Assembly: GCF_040096055.1 (NCBI RefSeq)
Contig: NZ_JBBMFK010000006.1
Span: forward strand, 62,001 to 126,000
Reading direction: 5' to 3'
Source: Pseudoflavonifractor intestinihominis
GTDB lineage: Bacteria; Bacillota; Clostridia; Oscillospirales; Oscillospiraceae
Length of the DNA: 64,000 nucleotides
Shown here: positions 41,796 through 49,898 of the stretch, piece by piece
Numbering within the stretch: the stretch's first letter is position 1
How the letters are laid out: each line of letters starts with the position of its first letter
Made by a program: the position numbers and the translations under genes
Notes under the pieces: generated by a model
What the model was told of the DNA's origin: nothing
Databases searched by the model: none
The model's input: only the letters and a program-made list of their open reading frames with translations

Positions 41796-43133
41796 TTATT
41801 CGCTCTTGATGGCCTCCAGGGCGGGGATCTGTACCGCCTTGTTGGCGGGGTAGTACCCGGAGCCGAGGCCGATGAACACGGAGAACACAATGGCAAACAG
41901 CAGAAGCCACGGCGGGATGACGGACACCCGGTTCACCGTCTCGCCGCCGATGATGGCGGGGAGCAGGTTCTCCACCGACGGCCCAAGCGAGACCAGGTTG
42001 ATGATCACCGAGGTGATAAAGCTGATGACGCAGCCGATGAGGCCGCCGATGAGGCCGATGGCACCGGCCTCGGAGAGGAACATGACCCGGATATCGGTGA
42101 CATAGCAGCCCAGGGACTTCATGATGCCGATCTCCCGGGTCCGCTCGGAGATGGACATGATCATGGTGTTGGTGATGCCCAGGGCGGCCACGAACAGGGA
42201 GATGGCGCCCAGGCCGCCCAGCATCATCTGCTTCTGCCGGGCCTCCTTCTCCATGGGCTTGCGGATGCTCTCCATGGAGTCGGTGGAGTAGCCCATGGAC
42301 CGGATCTCCTGCTCCACCGGCTCCACCATGTTGATGCCCGAGACCTTGACCATGATGGAGTCGTAGGGCAGGGACTTTTTCTTGTTGCCCTGGACCTTGT
42401 CCAGCATCTTGCGCAGGTCGGCCAGGCTGACCATGATGCCGTCGGAGGTCTCGCCGCCCTTGGAGTAGTCCTCCTTGGTGACACCGGAGGGCTTGACCGT
42501 AAAGGTGAACTTGCTGCCCTGGGACTCGATCTCCATGGTATAGGTGGCCTTCATGGCGTCAAAGTAGGGGGGCGGCACGTCGGTCATGTTGCCGTTCTCA
42601 TCCCAGTTGCCGCTCCACCGGTCCACCATGTTGCGGCCCTCGGGGCGGAGCTTGTCCCGGAAATTGTAGGCCAGGTACTGGCCCACGATCACCTCGCCGC
42701 TCTTGGCGGGTGCGCCGCCCTCCAGCAGCTTGTAGCCCATTTTCTCTACCTCGCCGGTGTCCAGACCCACCACGGTGGTCCAGTCGGCGATATAGCGCTG
42801 GCCGGTGCCGGTGATGAGGGTGATGGAGTCGGCCTCCAGCCGCTGCTTGGGGGTGACGGCCTCCACACCGTAGATAGAGCGGAGCCGCTTGACCAGCGGG
42901 TCGTCCAGCTTGTTCTTGCCCCGGCCGCCCTGGGGGGCGTTGACGGTGATGATGGTCAGATCGCCCATCTCGGAGAGCAGCCGCTCCTGGGTCTCCTTCA
43001 TGCCGATGCCCAGGGACACCATGATGACGATGGAGCAGCAGCCGATGAGCACGCCCAGCACGGTGAGAAAGGTGCGGGATTTCCGGCGCATCAGATTCTG
43101 CAGGCACATGCGGAGGAGATCGTTGCGCTTCAC
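41796..43133 (-). CDS. MacB/FtsX-type ABC transporter permease
   Basis: The 445-residue protein has one N-terminal membrane helix (MRRKSRTFLTVLGVLIGCCS, about 15-45), a large extracytoplasmic domain (about 46-285) and three C-terminal helices with the FtsX pattern (ALGITNTMIMSISERTREIG, GLIGGLIGCVISFI, then LLLFAIVFSVFIGLGSGYYP). Such permeases work by mechanotransmission, moving peptides or lipoproteins across the envelope. It is the third gene of a leftward operon with an ATPase and a repeat-rich secreted protein (3-nt gap upstream). Confidence 0.92.
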   Translation of the reverse strand: MKRNDLLRMCLQNLMRRKSRTFLTVLGVLIGCCSIVIMVSLGIGMKETQERLLSEMGDLTIITVNAPQGGRGKNKLDDPLVKRLRSIYGVEAVTPKQRLEADSITLITGTGQRYIADWTTVVGLDTGEVEKMGYKLLEGGAPAKSGEVIVGQYLAYNFRDKLRPEGRNMVDRWSGNWDENGNMTDVPPPYFDAMKATYTMEIESQGSKFTFTVKPSGVTKEDYSKGGETSDGIMVSLADLRKMLDKVQGNKKKSLPYDSIMVKVSGINMVEPVEQEIRSMGYSTDSMESIRKPMEKEARQKQMMLGGLGAISLFVAALGITNTMIMSISERTREIGIMKSLGCYVTDIRVMFLSEAGAIGLIGGLIGCVISFITSVIINLVSLGPSVENLLPAIIGGETVNRVSVIPPWLLLFAIVFSVFIGLGSGYYPANKAVQIPALEAIKSE

Positions 43134-43136
43134 AGC

Positions 43137-45605
43137 TCATCCCTCCCCGCCGGAGCTGCCGGAATCCTCATCGTTCCAGTCGCTCCACTCCGTCTGGACG
43201 GCATTGGAGGCCTTCTTCTTCCGCACGATCAGCACCGCGGCCACGGCCAGCACCACAGCGCCGGCGCCGATGGCCACCGGCACCACCGGGAAGCTGCCCT
43301 CCTCGGGGGGCAGATCGTCGGGGGAGTAGTCGTCGGGCGGGGGGATGTCGATGGCACGGAGGGTGATGGGAAATTCCTTGGTCTGTACCTGCTGGTCGCC
43401 GTTTTCGTAGGAGATCTTCAGCACCAGCTTGAGGTCGCCCTCCTGCTCGGGGGTGATGGCGAAGCCGATGTTGCCGTTGGTGCCCGCGGTCACGTTGCCC
43501 AGGTACTGGGTGCGGGCGGGGGTGGAGATGCCGTCGCCCTCCACGGTGGCCTCCAGGTTGGCCAGGTCGTCCTTGCCCTTGTTGACATAGGACAGGAGGA
43601 CCTCGGCCTCCTCGCCCACGGTCACCGACTCGGGCACGGTGGGGGCGTTGATGTGGAACCGGTCGGGCTGGTACACGGGCAGGGAAATTTTGATGTCCGC
43701 GCTGGCCTGGGACCGCTTCTCGCCGTCCACATACTCGTACTTGAAGCCCACGCTGATGCTCTGAGCGCCGCTCTTGCTGTTGGGCACGGTGCGCATGGGC
43801 ACCTCCTGGACCTGGGTGCCGCCGGCGGCAAGGCTGCTGTAGTAGAAGGTGTTGGTGCTGCCGTCCATGGTGAAGCTCTCGCCGCCGTCCACGGTCACCA
43901 CCACGTTTTCGATGGCCACCTTGCCGGTGTTCTCAAAGGTGAAGCTGAGGGGGAATTTGCTGCCCGCCGCCACCGAGGTGCCGCCGTAGGAGAAGTCCCG
44001 GATGACGATGCTGGGCACCGACGTGTCCGACTTGAGGGTGGCGTTGGCCGAGATGTTGACCTTGTCGGAGGTGGCGGCCTGGGTGATGGTCTCGCCGTTG
44101 TCGTAGCTGTACTTCAGGTCGGTGCCGATGGACTGGGTGGTGGAGGAGATCTCCGCCGCCGCCTTCACCTTCAGGCTGATGGAGGCGCTCTTGCCCGGCT
44201 CGATGTCGGGCAGGAGGAAGGTGGAGGTGTCGTTGAGGAGCATGAGGGAGTCGGAGGGGGTCACCGAGGCGGAGGGGGAGATGAGCTTGGTGGAGCCCGC
44301 GTTCTGGAAGGTGAGGGTCAGGCTCATGGTCTCCCCGGCGGAGATGGGCTTGTTCACCGCCGAGCGGGTCACCAGCACCACCGGCTGGGGGACGCTCTCC
44401 CTGGCCTGGGCGGGGATGTTGACCTTGTCGGAGGCGGTGGCCTGGGTCAGGGTGGTGCCGTTGTCGTAGCCGTACTTCATCTCGGTGGCGATGGACTGGC
44501 TGGTAGAGGAGATGGTCTTGGCGGCCTTGATCTTCAGGCTGACAGTGGCGCTCTTGCCCGGCTCGATGTCGGACAGGAGGAAGGTGGACACGTCGTTGAG
44601 GAGCATGAGGGACTCGGAGGGGGCCACCGTCACCACCGGGGCCACCAGCTTGGCGGAGCCCGCGTTCTGGAAGGTGACGGTCATCTCCCGGGTCTCGTCG
44701 GGGGCGATGGGGGTGTCCATGGGGGAGCGGGTGACGATGACCACCGGCTGGGGAACGCTCTCTCTGGCCTGGGCGGGGATGGTCACCTTGTCGGTGACGC
44801 TGGCCTGGACGGAGGAGATATTGTTGTAGTAGTTGAACTTCAGCTCCACCCCCAGGGACTGGCTGGAGGAGGAGATGACGTCGGCGGCCTTGATCCGCAC
44901 CTTGAGGGTGGCGGACTTCTTGCCGGCGATCTCCTCCAGCACAAAGGAGGAGGAACCGCCGGACAGGGTCAGGCCATCGGAGGGGGTGATGGTGACCACC
45001 GGGGACTTGAGCTTGGTGGTGCTCAGGTTCTGGAAGGTGAGCTCGATCTCCTTCTCCTGGCCGGGCTGGAGGGGGGAGGCGATGTCGCTGCGGGAGATGA
45101 GCACCATGGGGGCGGGGGCAGTCTCCGGGGTGGTGTCCGGAGTGGTGGGGGCGGCCTCGTAGACCACTGCCTCGGTGACGGTCACACCCAGAGTCTGATA
45201 GCTGTCCGGCTTGCCCTTTTCGCCGATCTGGAGCTTGAGCAGCTGGCCCACGCCCTTGTAGCGGGTGTTGCTCACCAGAATCTCATAGGACAGGGGCTGG
45301 CCGTCCTGAGAGGTCTTTTTCACCGAGACGGTGCCGCCGGTAAAGCTGTCGTCCAGCTTGCTGATGTCCAGGGCCGAGGGTACCTTGGAGCTGCTGTTCT
45401 CGCTGATGTCCTTGACGGACACGGCAATGCTCACCACCGCGCTCTTGGACACGCTGCTGAGGGGCTTGCCGTCGGCGCTGAGCACGGTGTAGCCGGTGAC
45501 GTACAGGTTTCCGCCCTCGGCCCGGGCGGCCAGAGGGACAAGCGCCGTGACCAGGGCCAGCAGGATGAGGACGGAGAAGATGCGCTGAAAACGTTTATGA
45601 TTCAT
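43137..45605 (-). CDS. Secreted, membrane-anchored protein with three 121-residue repeats
   Basis: The ATG at 45605 overlaps the ATPase gene by 11 nt and has AAGGAGAG upstream. The 822 residues start with a signal peptide (MNHKRFQRIFSVLILLALVT...AARA) and end with a membrane helix (about 772-797, AIGAGAVVLAVAAVLIV) and a basic tail. Between about 170 and 530 lie three near-identical units of 121 residues (VTRSxxxxPIxxxE, LTFQNAGSxKL, LLNDxSTFLLxDIEPGKSAx, KVNIPAQARESVPQPVV), then a divergent fourth. They resemble the CARDB/COG1361-type beta-sandwich of S-layer-like proteins. Position between ATPase and permease suggests an adaptor playing the MacA-like part; this is inferred. Confidence 0.85.
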   Translation of the reverse strand: MNHKRFQRIFSVLILLALVTALVPLAARAEGGNLYVTGYTVLSADGKPLSSVSKSAVVSIAVSVKDISENSSSKVPSALDISKLDDSFTGGTVSVKKTSQDGQPLSYEILVSNTRYKGVGQLLKLQIGEKGKPDSYQTLGVTVTEAVVYEAAPTTPDTTPETAPAPMVLISRSDIASPLQPGQEKEIELTFQNLSTTKLKSPVVTITPSDGLTLSGGSSSFVLEEIAGKKSATLKVRIKAADVISSSSQSLGVELKFNYYNNISSVQASVTDKVTIPAQARESVPQPVVIVTRSPMDTPIAPDETREMTVTFQNAGSAKLVAPVVTVAPSESLMLLNDVSTFLLSDIEPGKSATVSLKIKAAKTISSTSQSIATEMKYGYDNGTTLTQATASDKVNIPAQARESVPQPVVLVTRSAVNKPISAGETMSLTLTFQNAGSTKLISPSASVTPSDSLMLLNDTSTFLLPDIEPGKSASISLKVKAAAEISSTTQSIGTDLKYSYDNGETITQAATSDKVNISANATLKSDTSVPSIVIRDFSYGGTSVAAGSKFPLSFTFENTGKVAIENVVVTVDGGESFTMDGSTNTFYYSSLAAGGTQVQEVPMRTVPNSKSGAQSISVGFKYEYVDGEKRSQASADIKISLPVYQPDRFHINAPTVPESVTVGEEAEVLLSYVNKGKDDLANLEATVEGDGISTPARTQYLGNVTAGTNGNIGFAITPEQEGDLKLVLKISYENGDQQVQTKEFPITLRAIDIPPPDDYSPDDLPPEEGSFPVVPVAIGAGAVVLAVAAVLIVRKKKASNAVQTEWSDWNDEDSGSSGGEG

Positions 45606-46329
45606 GGTGCTTGCTCTCCTTGTCGTTGACTTGATTGCGGACGATCTCGCCGTCAATGAGGGTGACGATGCGGTCGGCGTAGGATGCCATCTCCGGGTCG
45701 TGGGTGACCAGGATGATGGTCTGATGGTAGTCCCGGGCAAAGGAACAGATCATATTCATGATCTCCACTGTGGTCTTGGAGTCCAGGTTGCCGGTGGGCT
45801 CGTCGGCGAAAACCACGTCGGGCCGGGCGATGAAGGCCCGGGCGATGCCGGCCCGCTGCTGCTGTCCGCCCGACATCTGCCGGGGGAAGTGGTCCAGCCG
45901 GTGGGACAGGCCCACCTGGCAGAGGATCTTCCGGGCCGCCTCCTCCCGCTGCTTCCGGGGCACGCCCCGGAACATGAGGGGCATGGCCACGTTTTCCGTG
46001 GCGGTCAGGTTGGGCAGCAGGTTGTAGGACTGGAACACAAAGCCCAGGTGCCGCTGGCGGAAGGAGGCCAGCTGGTTTTCGCTCAGCCGGGAGATGGGCA
46101 CGCCGCCAATGGACACATTGCCCCGGGTGGGTTTTTCCATCCCGGCCAGCTGGTTGAGCAGGGTGCTCTTGCCCGAGCCGGAGGTGCCGAAGATGCAGCA
46201 GATCTCCCCCCGCATGACATTTAAATTGATGCGCTTGAGCGCCACCACCGTCTCGTCGCCCACAGGGTACTCCTTGCGGAGGTCCTTGACCTCGATGATG
46301 GGGCGGCTGCGCAGGTCAGATCCGTTCAT
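45595..46329 (-). CDS. MacB/LolD-type ABC transporter ATPase
   Basis: The ATG at 46329 (AAAGGGGG 8 nt upstream) gives 244 residues. Walker A is FGTSGSGKSTLL, Q-loop FQSYNLLPNLTA, signature MSGGQQQRAGIARA, Walker B VVFADEPTGNLD and H-loop LVTHD, the set typical of the LolD/MacB/BceA group. It powers the permease encoded two genes downstream. An upstream TTAAGATTCGTAAAGA element (46394-46409) matches one in front of the neighbouring response-regulator gene, pointing to control by that system. Confidence 0.95.
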   Translation of the reverse strand: MNGSDLRSRPIIEVKDLRKEYPVGDETVVALKRINLNVMRGEICCIFGTSGSGKSTLLNQLAGMEKPTRGNVSIGGVPISRLSENQLASFRQRHLGFVFQSYNLLPNLTATENVAMPLMFRGVPRKQREEAARKILCQVGLSHRLDHFPRQMSGGQQQRAGIARAFIARPDVVFADEPTGNLDSKTTVEIMNMICSFARDYHQTIILVTHDPEMASYADRIVTLIDGEIVRNQVNDKESKHHES

Positions 46330-46393
46330 CGGCTCTGCCCCCTTTCTGACACAGAGCATACACCCCCACTCTTTGTTTGCCGTTTGCGTCGAT

Positions 46394-46409
46394 TTAAGAT
46401 TCGTAAAGA
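46394..46409 (-). promoter_or_regulatory. Direct-repeat site upstream of the ABC operon, shared with the TCS promoter
   Basis: On the minus strand TCTTTACGAATCTTAA holds two TCTTxA units 10 bp apart. It matches TCTTTTTAAATCTTAA at 48816-48831 in 13 of 16 positions. A 10-bp period suits OmpR-type regulators. Lies 65-80 bp upstream of the ATPase start. Confidence 0.55.
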
Positions 46410-46432
46410 AAAACGCAAGGAAAACACAAAAA

Positions 46433-46463
46433 ACGTCCGCCGGACTCATGGTCCGGCGGACGT
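46433..46463 (-). terminator. Terminator of the response regulator-kinase operon
   Basis: ACGTCCGCCGGA (46433-46444) pairs with TCCGGCGGACGT (46452-46463). The minus strand continues with TTTTTTGTGTTTT. It lies 8 nt beyond the kinase stop. Confidence 0.93.
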
Positions 46464-46470
46464 GTCTGTT

Positions 46471-48060
46471 TCACGATGTCAGAGGAAGGCGGAGGACGAA
46501 CTCGGTGCTTCTGCCCGGGCCCGGTCGGGGAGAGAGGGCCACGGTGCCGCCGTGCTTTTCCACGATCCGCTTTGTAATGGACAGGCCCAGGCCGCTGCCC
46601 GTGCCCGAGCGGGCGTCGCTGCCCACCACAAAGGGCTCGAAGATGTACTTGGCCCGGTCGGCAGGGATGCCCGAGCCGTTGTCCGCCACCCGGAGGACTG
46701 CGGCGCCCTCCTCCACCGATACGTCGAAGAAGAGAATGGTGCCCAGCCGGTTGTGGCGCAGGGCGTTGGAGAGCAGGTTGTCCAGCACCCGGCGGAACTG
46801 GAGCTGGTCCAGGGCGCAGAACACGGGGCGCTCCGGGATGGACACCTCCAGGGAGAAGCCGGCCAGATCGATCTCATCGTACTTGCCCGCCAGGTATTCC
46901 CGCAGGAACTCGCACAGGTCGGTGCGCTCGGTGTGGAGGACGAACTCGGGGTGTTCCACCTTGCTGTACTCGTGGAAGGCGTTGACCAGCTCGGTGAGGG
47001 CCTCCGCCTTGCCCTGGATGGCCCGCAGATAGCGGCCCGTCTCCTCGGGGGGCACCTTGCCGTCGCAGATGGCATCGATGTACCCGGCGATGACGGTGAT
47101 GGGGGTCTTCAGGTCGTGGGAGATGTCGGCGATGAGCTTCTGCCGGCCCTGGTCCAGCCGCCTCCGCTCCGCCTCGCTCTCGGCCAGCCGGTCGGAGAAG
47201 CGGTCAAAGCTCTCCCCGATGAGCCGGATCTCCCGCGGGCCGCCGCAGTCTCCCACCCGCACCACACGGCCCTCCGACTGGGACACCACCGCGTCGTTGA
47301 GCCGCCGCAGGGGCCGCCCGATCTTCCGGCGCATCCACCAGATGAACACCCCGGCCCCCGCCAGATACAGGGGGATGAACAGCAGCCAGATCCGCCAGGA
47401 GTGGGTGTAGTGCTGGTAGTAGATCTCGTCGGTGATGTAGGCGTTGCGCAGCAGGACCGTCATAGTCTGGCCGGACTGGTCCGGGCAGGTGTCCCGGTAC
47501 AGATAGGCGTCGGGGAAGCGGGTGTCGGTCAGGTAGAGGAATTCCCGCCGGGTGTAGCTGGTGCGGCCGTCCCCAAAGCCGCCGTACACCACCTGCAAAT
47601 TGCCGTCCAGCACCATGGTGTCGGTCTGCTCCGGCGTGCCGTCCTGCCCGAAGAGCCGGCGGACCAGCAGACAGCGGGGCTCCTCCCCCTGAAAGGAGGA
47701 GAGCTCGCAGACGCTGATCTCCTCAGTCCCGCCCCACAGGGGGACAAAGCCCAGCTCCGCCGGGGTACACTGTGCGTCAAAGCCGTTGCCCGAGGCGTAC
47801 ACCAGGGCACCGCCGCTGTCATAGACGGCGAAGTCGTTGCCAGCCCGGCCCAGGTGCCGCCGCAGGGACTCATAGTCCCCGGCGGCCAGCGCCGGGTCGG
47901 ACAGCAGTGAATTCCAGTTTGCCGGCTGGTACAGGCTGTCCAGCCAGCTGTTCCACAGGGCGAATACCACACCGGCCATGGCCAGCAGCGTCAGGGTGAA
48001 GAGCAGGTAGTTGCGCACCAGCAGGCCGAAGAGGCTCCCCGGTACTTTTTTATTTTTCAA
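46471..48060 (-). CDS. Sensor histidine kinase (EnvZ/BaeS type)
   Basis: The 529-residue protein starts at TTG 48060, overlapping the regulator stop by 11 nt, with GGGG 7-8 nt upstream. Two membrane helices (about 14-36 and 222-245) flank a ~185-residue extracytoplasmic sensor. HAMP follows (about 245-300). The HisKA domain has ADISHDLKTPITVIAGY (phospho-His near 314), then the ATPase domain with N (LDNLLSNALRHN), G1 (VADNGSGIP), F and G2 (GTGSGLGLSITKRI) boxes. It phosphorylates the adjacent OmpR-type regulator. The signal is unknown; the link to a MacB-like exporter suggests envelope or peptide stress. Confidence 0.94.
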   Translation of the reverse strand: MKNKKVPGSLFGLLVRNYLLFTLTLLAMAGVVFALWNSWLDSLYQPANWNSLLSDPALAAGDYESLRRHLGRAGNDFAVYDSGGALVYASGNGFDAQCTPAELGFVPLWGGTEEISVCELSSFQGEEPRCLLVRRLFGQDGTPEQTDTMVLDGNLQVVYGGFGDGRTSYTRREFLYLTDTRFPDAYLYRDTCPDQSGQTMTVLLRNAYITDEIYYQHYTHSWRIWLLFIPLYLAGAGVFIWWMRRKIGRPLRRLNDAVVSQSEGRVVRVGDCGGPREIRLIGESFDRFSDRLAESEAERRRLDQGRQKLIADISHDLKTPITVIAGYIDAICDGKVPPEETGRYLRAIQGKAEALTELVNAFHEYSKVEHPEFVLHTERTDLCEFLREYLAGKYDEIDLAGFSLEVSIPERPVFCALDQLQFRRVLDNLLSNALRHNRLGTILFFDVSVEEGAAVLRVADNGSGIPADRAKYIFEPFVVGSDARSGTGSGLGLSITKRIVEKHGGTVALSPRPGPGRSTEFVLRLPLTS

Positions 48061-48724
48061 GCTTGTACCCCAGTCCTCTCACGGTGATGATGTAGCGGGG
48101 GTTTCTGGGATCGTCCTCGATCTTCTCCCGCAGCTTGGAGATATGCACCATCATGGTGTTGTCGTCCCCCTCGAAATAGTTGCCGATGGCGCCCTCATAG
48201 AGCTGGATTTTTGTGAAGATGCGGCCGGGGGAGCGCATGAGCAGGGCCAAAATCTTGTACTCCATGGGGGTGAGTGGGATGGGGACGCCGCTCTTGGTCA
48301 GCTGGAAGGCTGCGGTGTCCAGGGTCAGCTCCCGCACGGTCAGCAGGTCGCCGCTGCTGCGGGCGGCACGGCGGAGCTGGGCTTTCACCCGGGCCACGAT
48401 CTCCACCGGGTTGAAGGGCTTGGCGATGTAGTCGTCCGCACCCAGGTTCAGCCCCAGGATCTTGTCGTTGTCCTGGCTCTTGGCGGAGAGAATGAGGATG
48501 GGGATCTCGCTGTACTTCCGCAGGGCGCGGGTGAGCTCGAAGCCGTTCATCCCGGGCATCATGATATCCAGAATGGCCATATCGGGCGCGTGTTCCCGGG
48601 CCAGGGACAGGGCGGTATTGCCGTCCTCCGCCTCCAGCACCCGGAAGCCGTCTCCCTCCAGGTACAGCCGCAGCAGGGCGCGGATGTCCGCATCATCCTC
48701 GGCAATGAGAATCAGTGGATTCAA
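48050..48724 (-). CDS. OmpR-family response regulator
   Basis: I place the start at TTG 48724 because AAAGGAGG lies 8 nt upstream; an ATG at 48763 has no ribosome binding site. The 224 residues comprise a receiver domain (acidic DD at 10-11, phospho-acceptor D53 in ILDIMMPG, K in YIAKPFNPVEI) and a winged-helix DNA-binding domain (about 125-224, LTPMEYKILALLMRSPGRIF, then VRGLGYKLEK). It pairs with the kinase gene and probably controls itself and the ABC exporter. Confidence 0.95.
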   Translation of the reverse strand: MNPLILIAEDDADIRALLRLYLEGDGFRVLEAEDGNTALSLAREHAPDMAILDIMMPGMNGFELTRALRKYSEIPILILSAKSQDNDKILGLNLGADDYIAKPFNPVEIVARVKAQLRRAARSSGDLLTVRELTLDTAAFQLTKSGVPIPLTPMEYKILALLMRSPGRIFTKIQLYEGAIGNYFEGDDNTMMVHISKLREKIEDDPRNPRYIITVRGLGYKLEK

Positions 48725-48815
48725 GCAGGCGTCCTCCTTTATAAAAATAATTCCTACCGACATTCTATCAGATTCCCCGGGACCTTGAAACCCCCAACGG
48801 TACGAAAGCCGAAAA

Positions 48816-48831
48816 TCTTTTTAAATCTTAA
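48816..48831 (+). promoter_or_regulatory. Direct-repeat site upstream of the response-regulator gene
   Basis: TCTTTTTAAATCTTAA has two TCTT units 10 bp apart and matches the element in front of the ABC ATPase gene. It lies about 92-107 bp from the regulator start and 153 bp from the YwaF-like gene on the other side, so it could act on either. Confidence 0.5.
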
Positions 48832-48983
48832 GGCGGCGCAGAGAGAGAATACAGCTTTTCCCGCTATGATGGAGACAAGCGCGCGGCGGAGGACTCTGGA
48901 CCCCGGTCCGCGCTGGAGATAGATGCCCCGACCGGTCTCCCGGCCGGGGCACGCTGATTTTTACTCGGGAAAGGGTGTATATC

Positions 48984-49721
48984 ATGTTTCAGCCGCCCCA
49001 CATCGCGGTGCTGGTCTGCACCGCCCTTTTCACTGTCCTGGCCTGCCGGTGGGCCCGCAGCGCGCCCAGGGAGGCCGTAGCGCGCTGGCTCAGGGTGGGG
49101 GCCGTGGCGGTGCTGCTCTTCGATCCGGCCTACTGGCTCTGGGAGGTGGGCAGCTTCGACCGCATCAACCCGGCCACCTCTCTGCCGCTGTACCTGTGCT
49201 CCCTGTTCTGGATGATGCTGCCTCTGGCGGTGTTCGCCCGGCGGGACTGGCTGCGGCAGATGGCCTCGGCCACCGTGTGCACCATGGGACTGCTGGGGGG
49301 CGTGTTCGGCCTGGTGTTCAACATCTATCTCAGCCGCTACCCCTTTTTCAGCTTTGTGCCGGTGCGCAGCCTGCTCTACCACATGCTGATGGTACTGGTG
49401 CCCGCCGTGATGTGGAGCAGCGGCTGGTACAGCCCCAGGCGGGAGGACCGTTACCGCTGTTTTGTGCCGGTGGCGGCGCTGGTGGGGGTGTGCCTGCTGC
49501 TCAACCGGCTGTTCGGCTGGGACTACTGCTACACCGCCGGCGGCGTGGGCACGCCCCTGGAGAAGCTCAGCGGCGTGCTGCCCAGGGGGCTGTTTCTGCT
49601 GGTGCTGTACGGGGCCCTGCTGGGACTCATCCAGCTGCTGTTCTACCGGCGTATCCCGGCGGACGAGCCCGGCGGTGCGGACTGGGATAGCGATGGAGAA
49701 ATTCCACAAAAAGAATTCTGA
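48984..49721 (+). CDS. YwaF/TMEM164-family membrane protein
   Basis: The 245-residue protein starts at ATG 48984 (GGAAAGGG 8 nt upstream). It has about seven membrane helices and the family signature SLPLYLCSL near residue 70 with polar residues inside the membrane. This matches the YwaF (TIGR02206-type) integral membrane family of Firmicutes; its biochemical role is not settled. It stands alone and divergent from the two-component system, with no obvious operon partner. Confidence 0.8.
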   Translation: MFQPPHIAVLVCTALFTVLACRWARSAPREAVARWLRVGAVAVLLFDPAYWLWEVGSFDRINPATSLPLYLCSLFWMMLPLAVFARRDWLRQMASATVCTMGLLGGVFGLVFNIYLSRYPFFSFVPVRSLLYHMLMVLVPAVMWSSGWYSPRREDRYRCFVPVAALVGVCLLLNRLFGWDYCYTAGGVGTPLEKLSGVLPRGLFLLVLYGALLGLIQLLFYRRIPADEPGGADWDSDGEIPQKEF

Positions 49722-49736
49722 CATCTGTCCAAAAAC

Positions 49737-49752
49737 TGTGAAATACTTCACA
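49737..49752. promoter_or_regulatory. Inverted repeat in the mgl promoter region
   Basis: TGTGAA-ATAC-TTCACA has perfect 6-bp arms and lies about 150 bp before mglB. Its form resembles sugar-operon repressor or activator sites. Function is inferred. Confidence 0.5.
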
Positions 49753-49759
49753 TAGCACC

Positions 49760-49796
49760 GTAGTTTTTTCATAGAACACAGTAGATTTTTCTATCG
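49760..49796 (+). promoter_or_regulatory. 21-bp-period direct repeat upstream of mglB
   Basis: GTAGTTTTTTC (49760-49770) and GTAGATTTTTC (49781-49791) recur exactly two helical turns apart. AraC-type proteins bind such tandem sites; the AraC-type response regulator at 54000 is the candidate. Confidence 0.5.
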
Positions 49797-49898
49797 TCTT
49801 TTGGCCCTCCAATCTCTAAAATGAGAGACACAAGGGAGGCAACGCCGCCTCCGGTAAGGAAAGGAATCCACCCATCCAAATCAACAGGAGGAATCAAG

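Noticed and set aside
44020..45110. Regularly spaced ~363-bp repeats, considered as a satellite or CRISPR-like array
   Set aside because: The units are in frame and encode 121-residue protein repeats; there are no short identical repeats with unique spacers.
41790..45629. Long plus-strand frame opposite the ABC permease and repeat protein genes
   Set aside because: Low-complexity G/V/H/L composition and no ribosome binding site. It mirrors real genes on the other strand.
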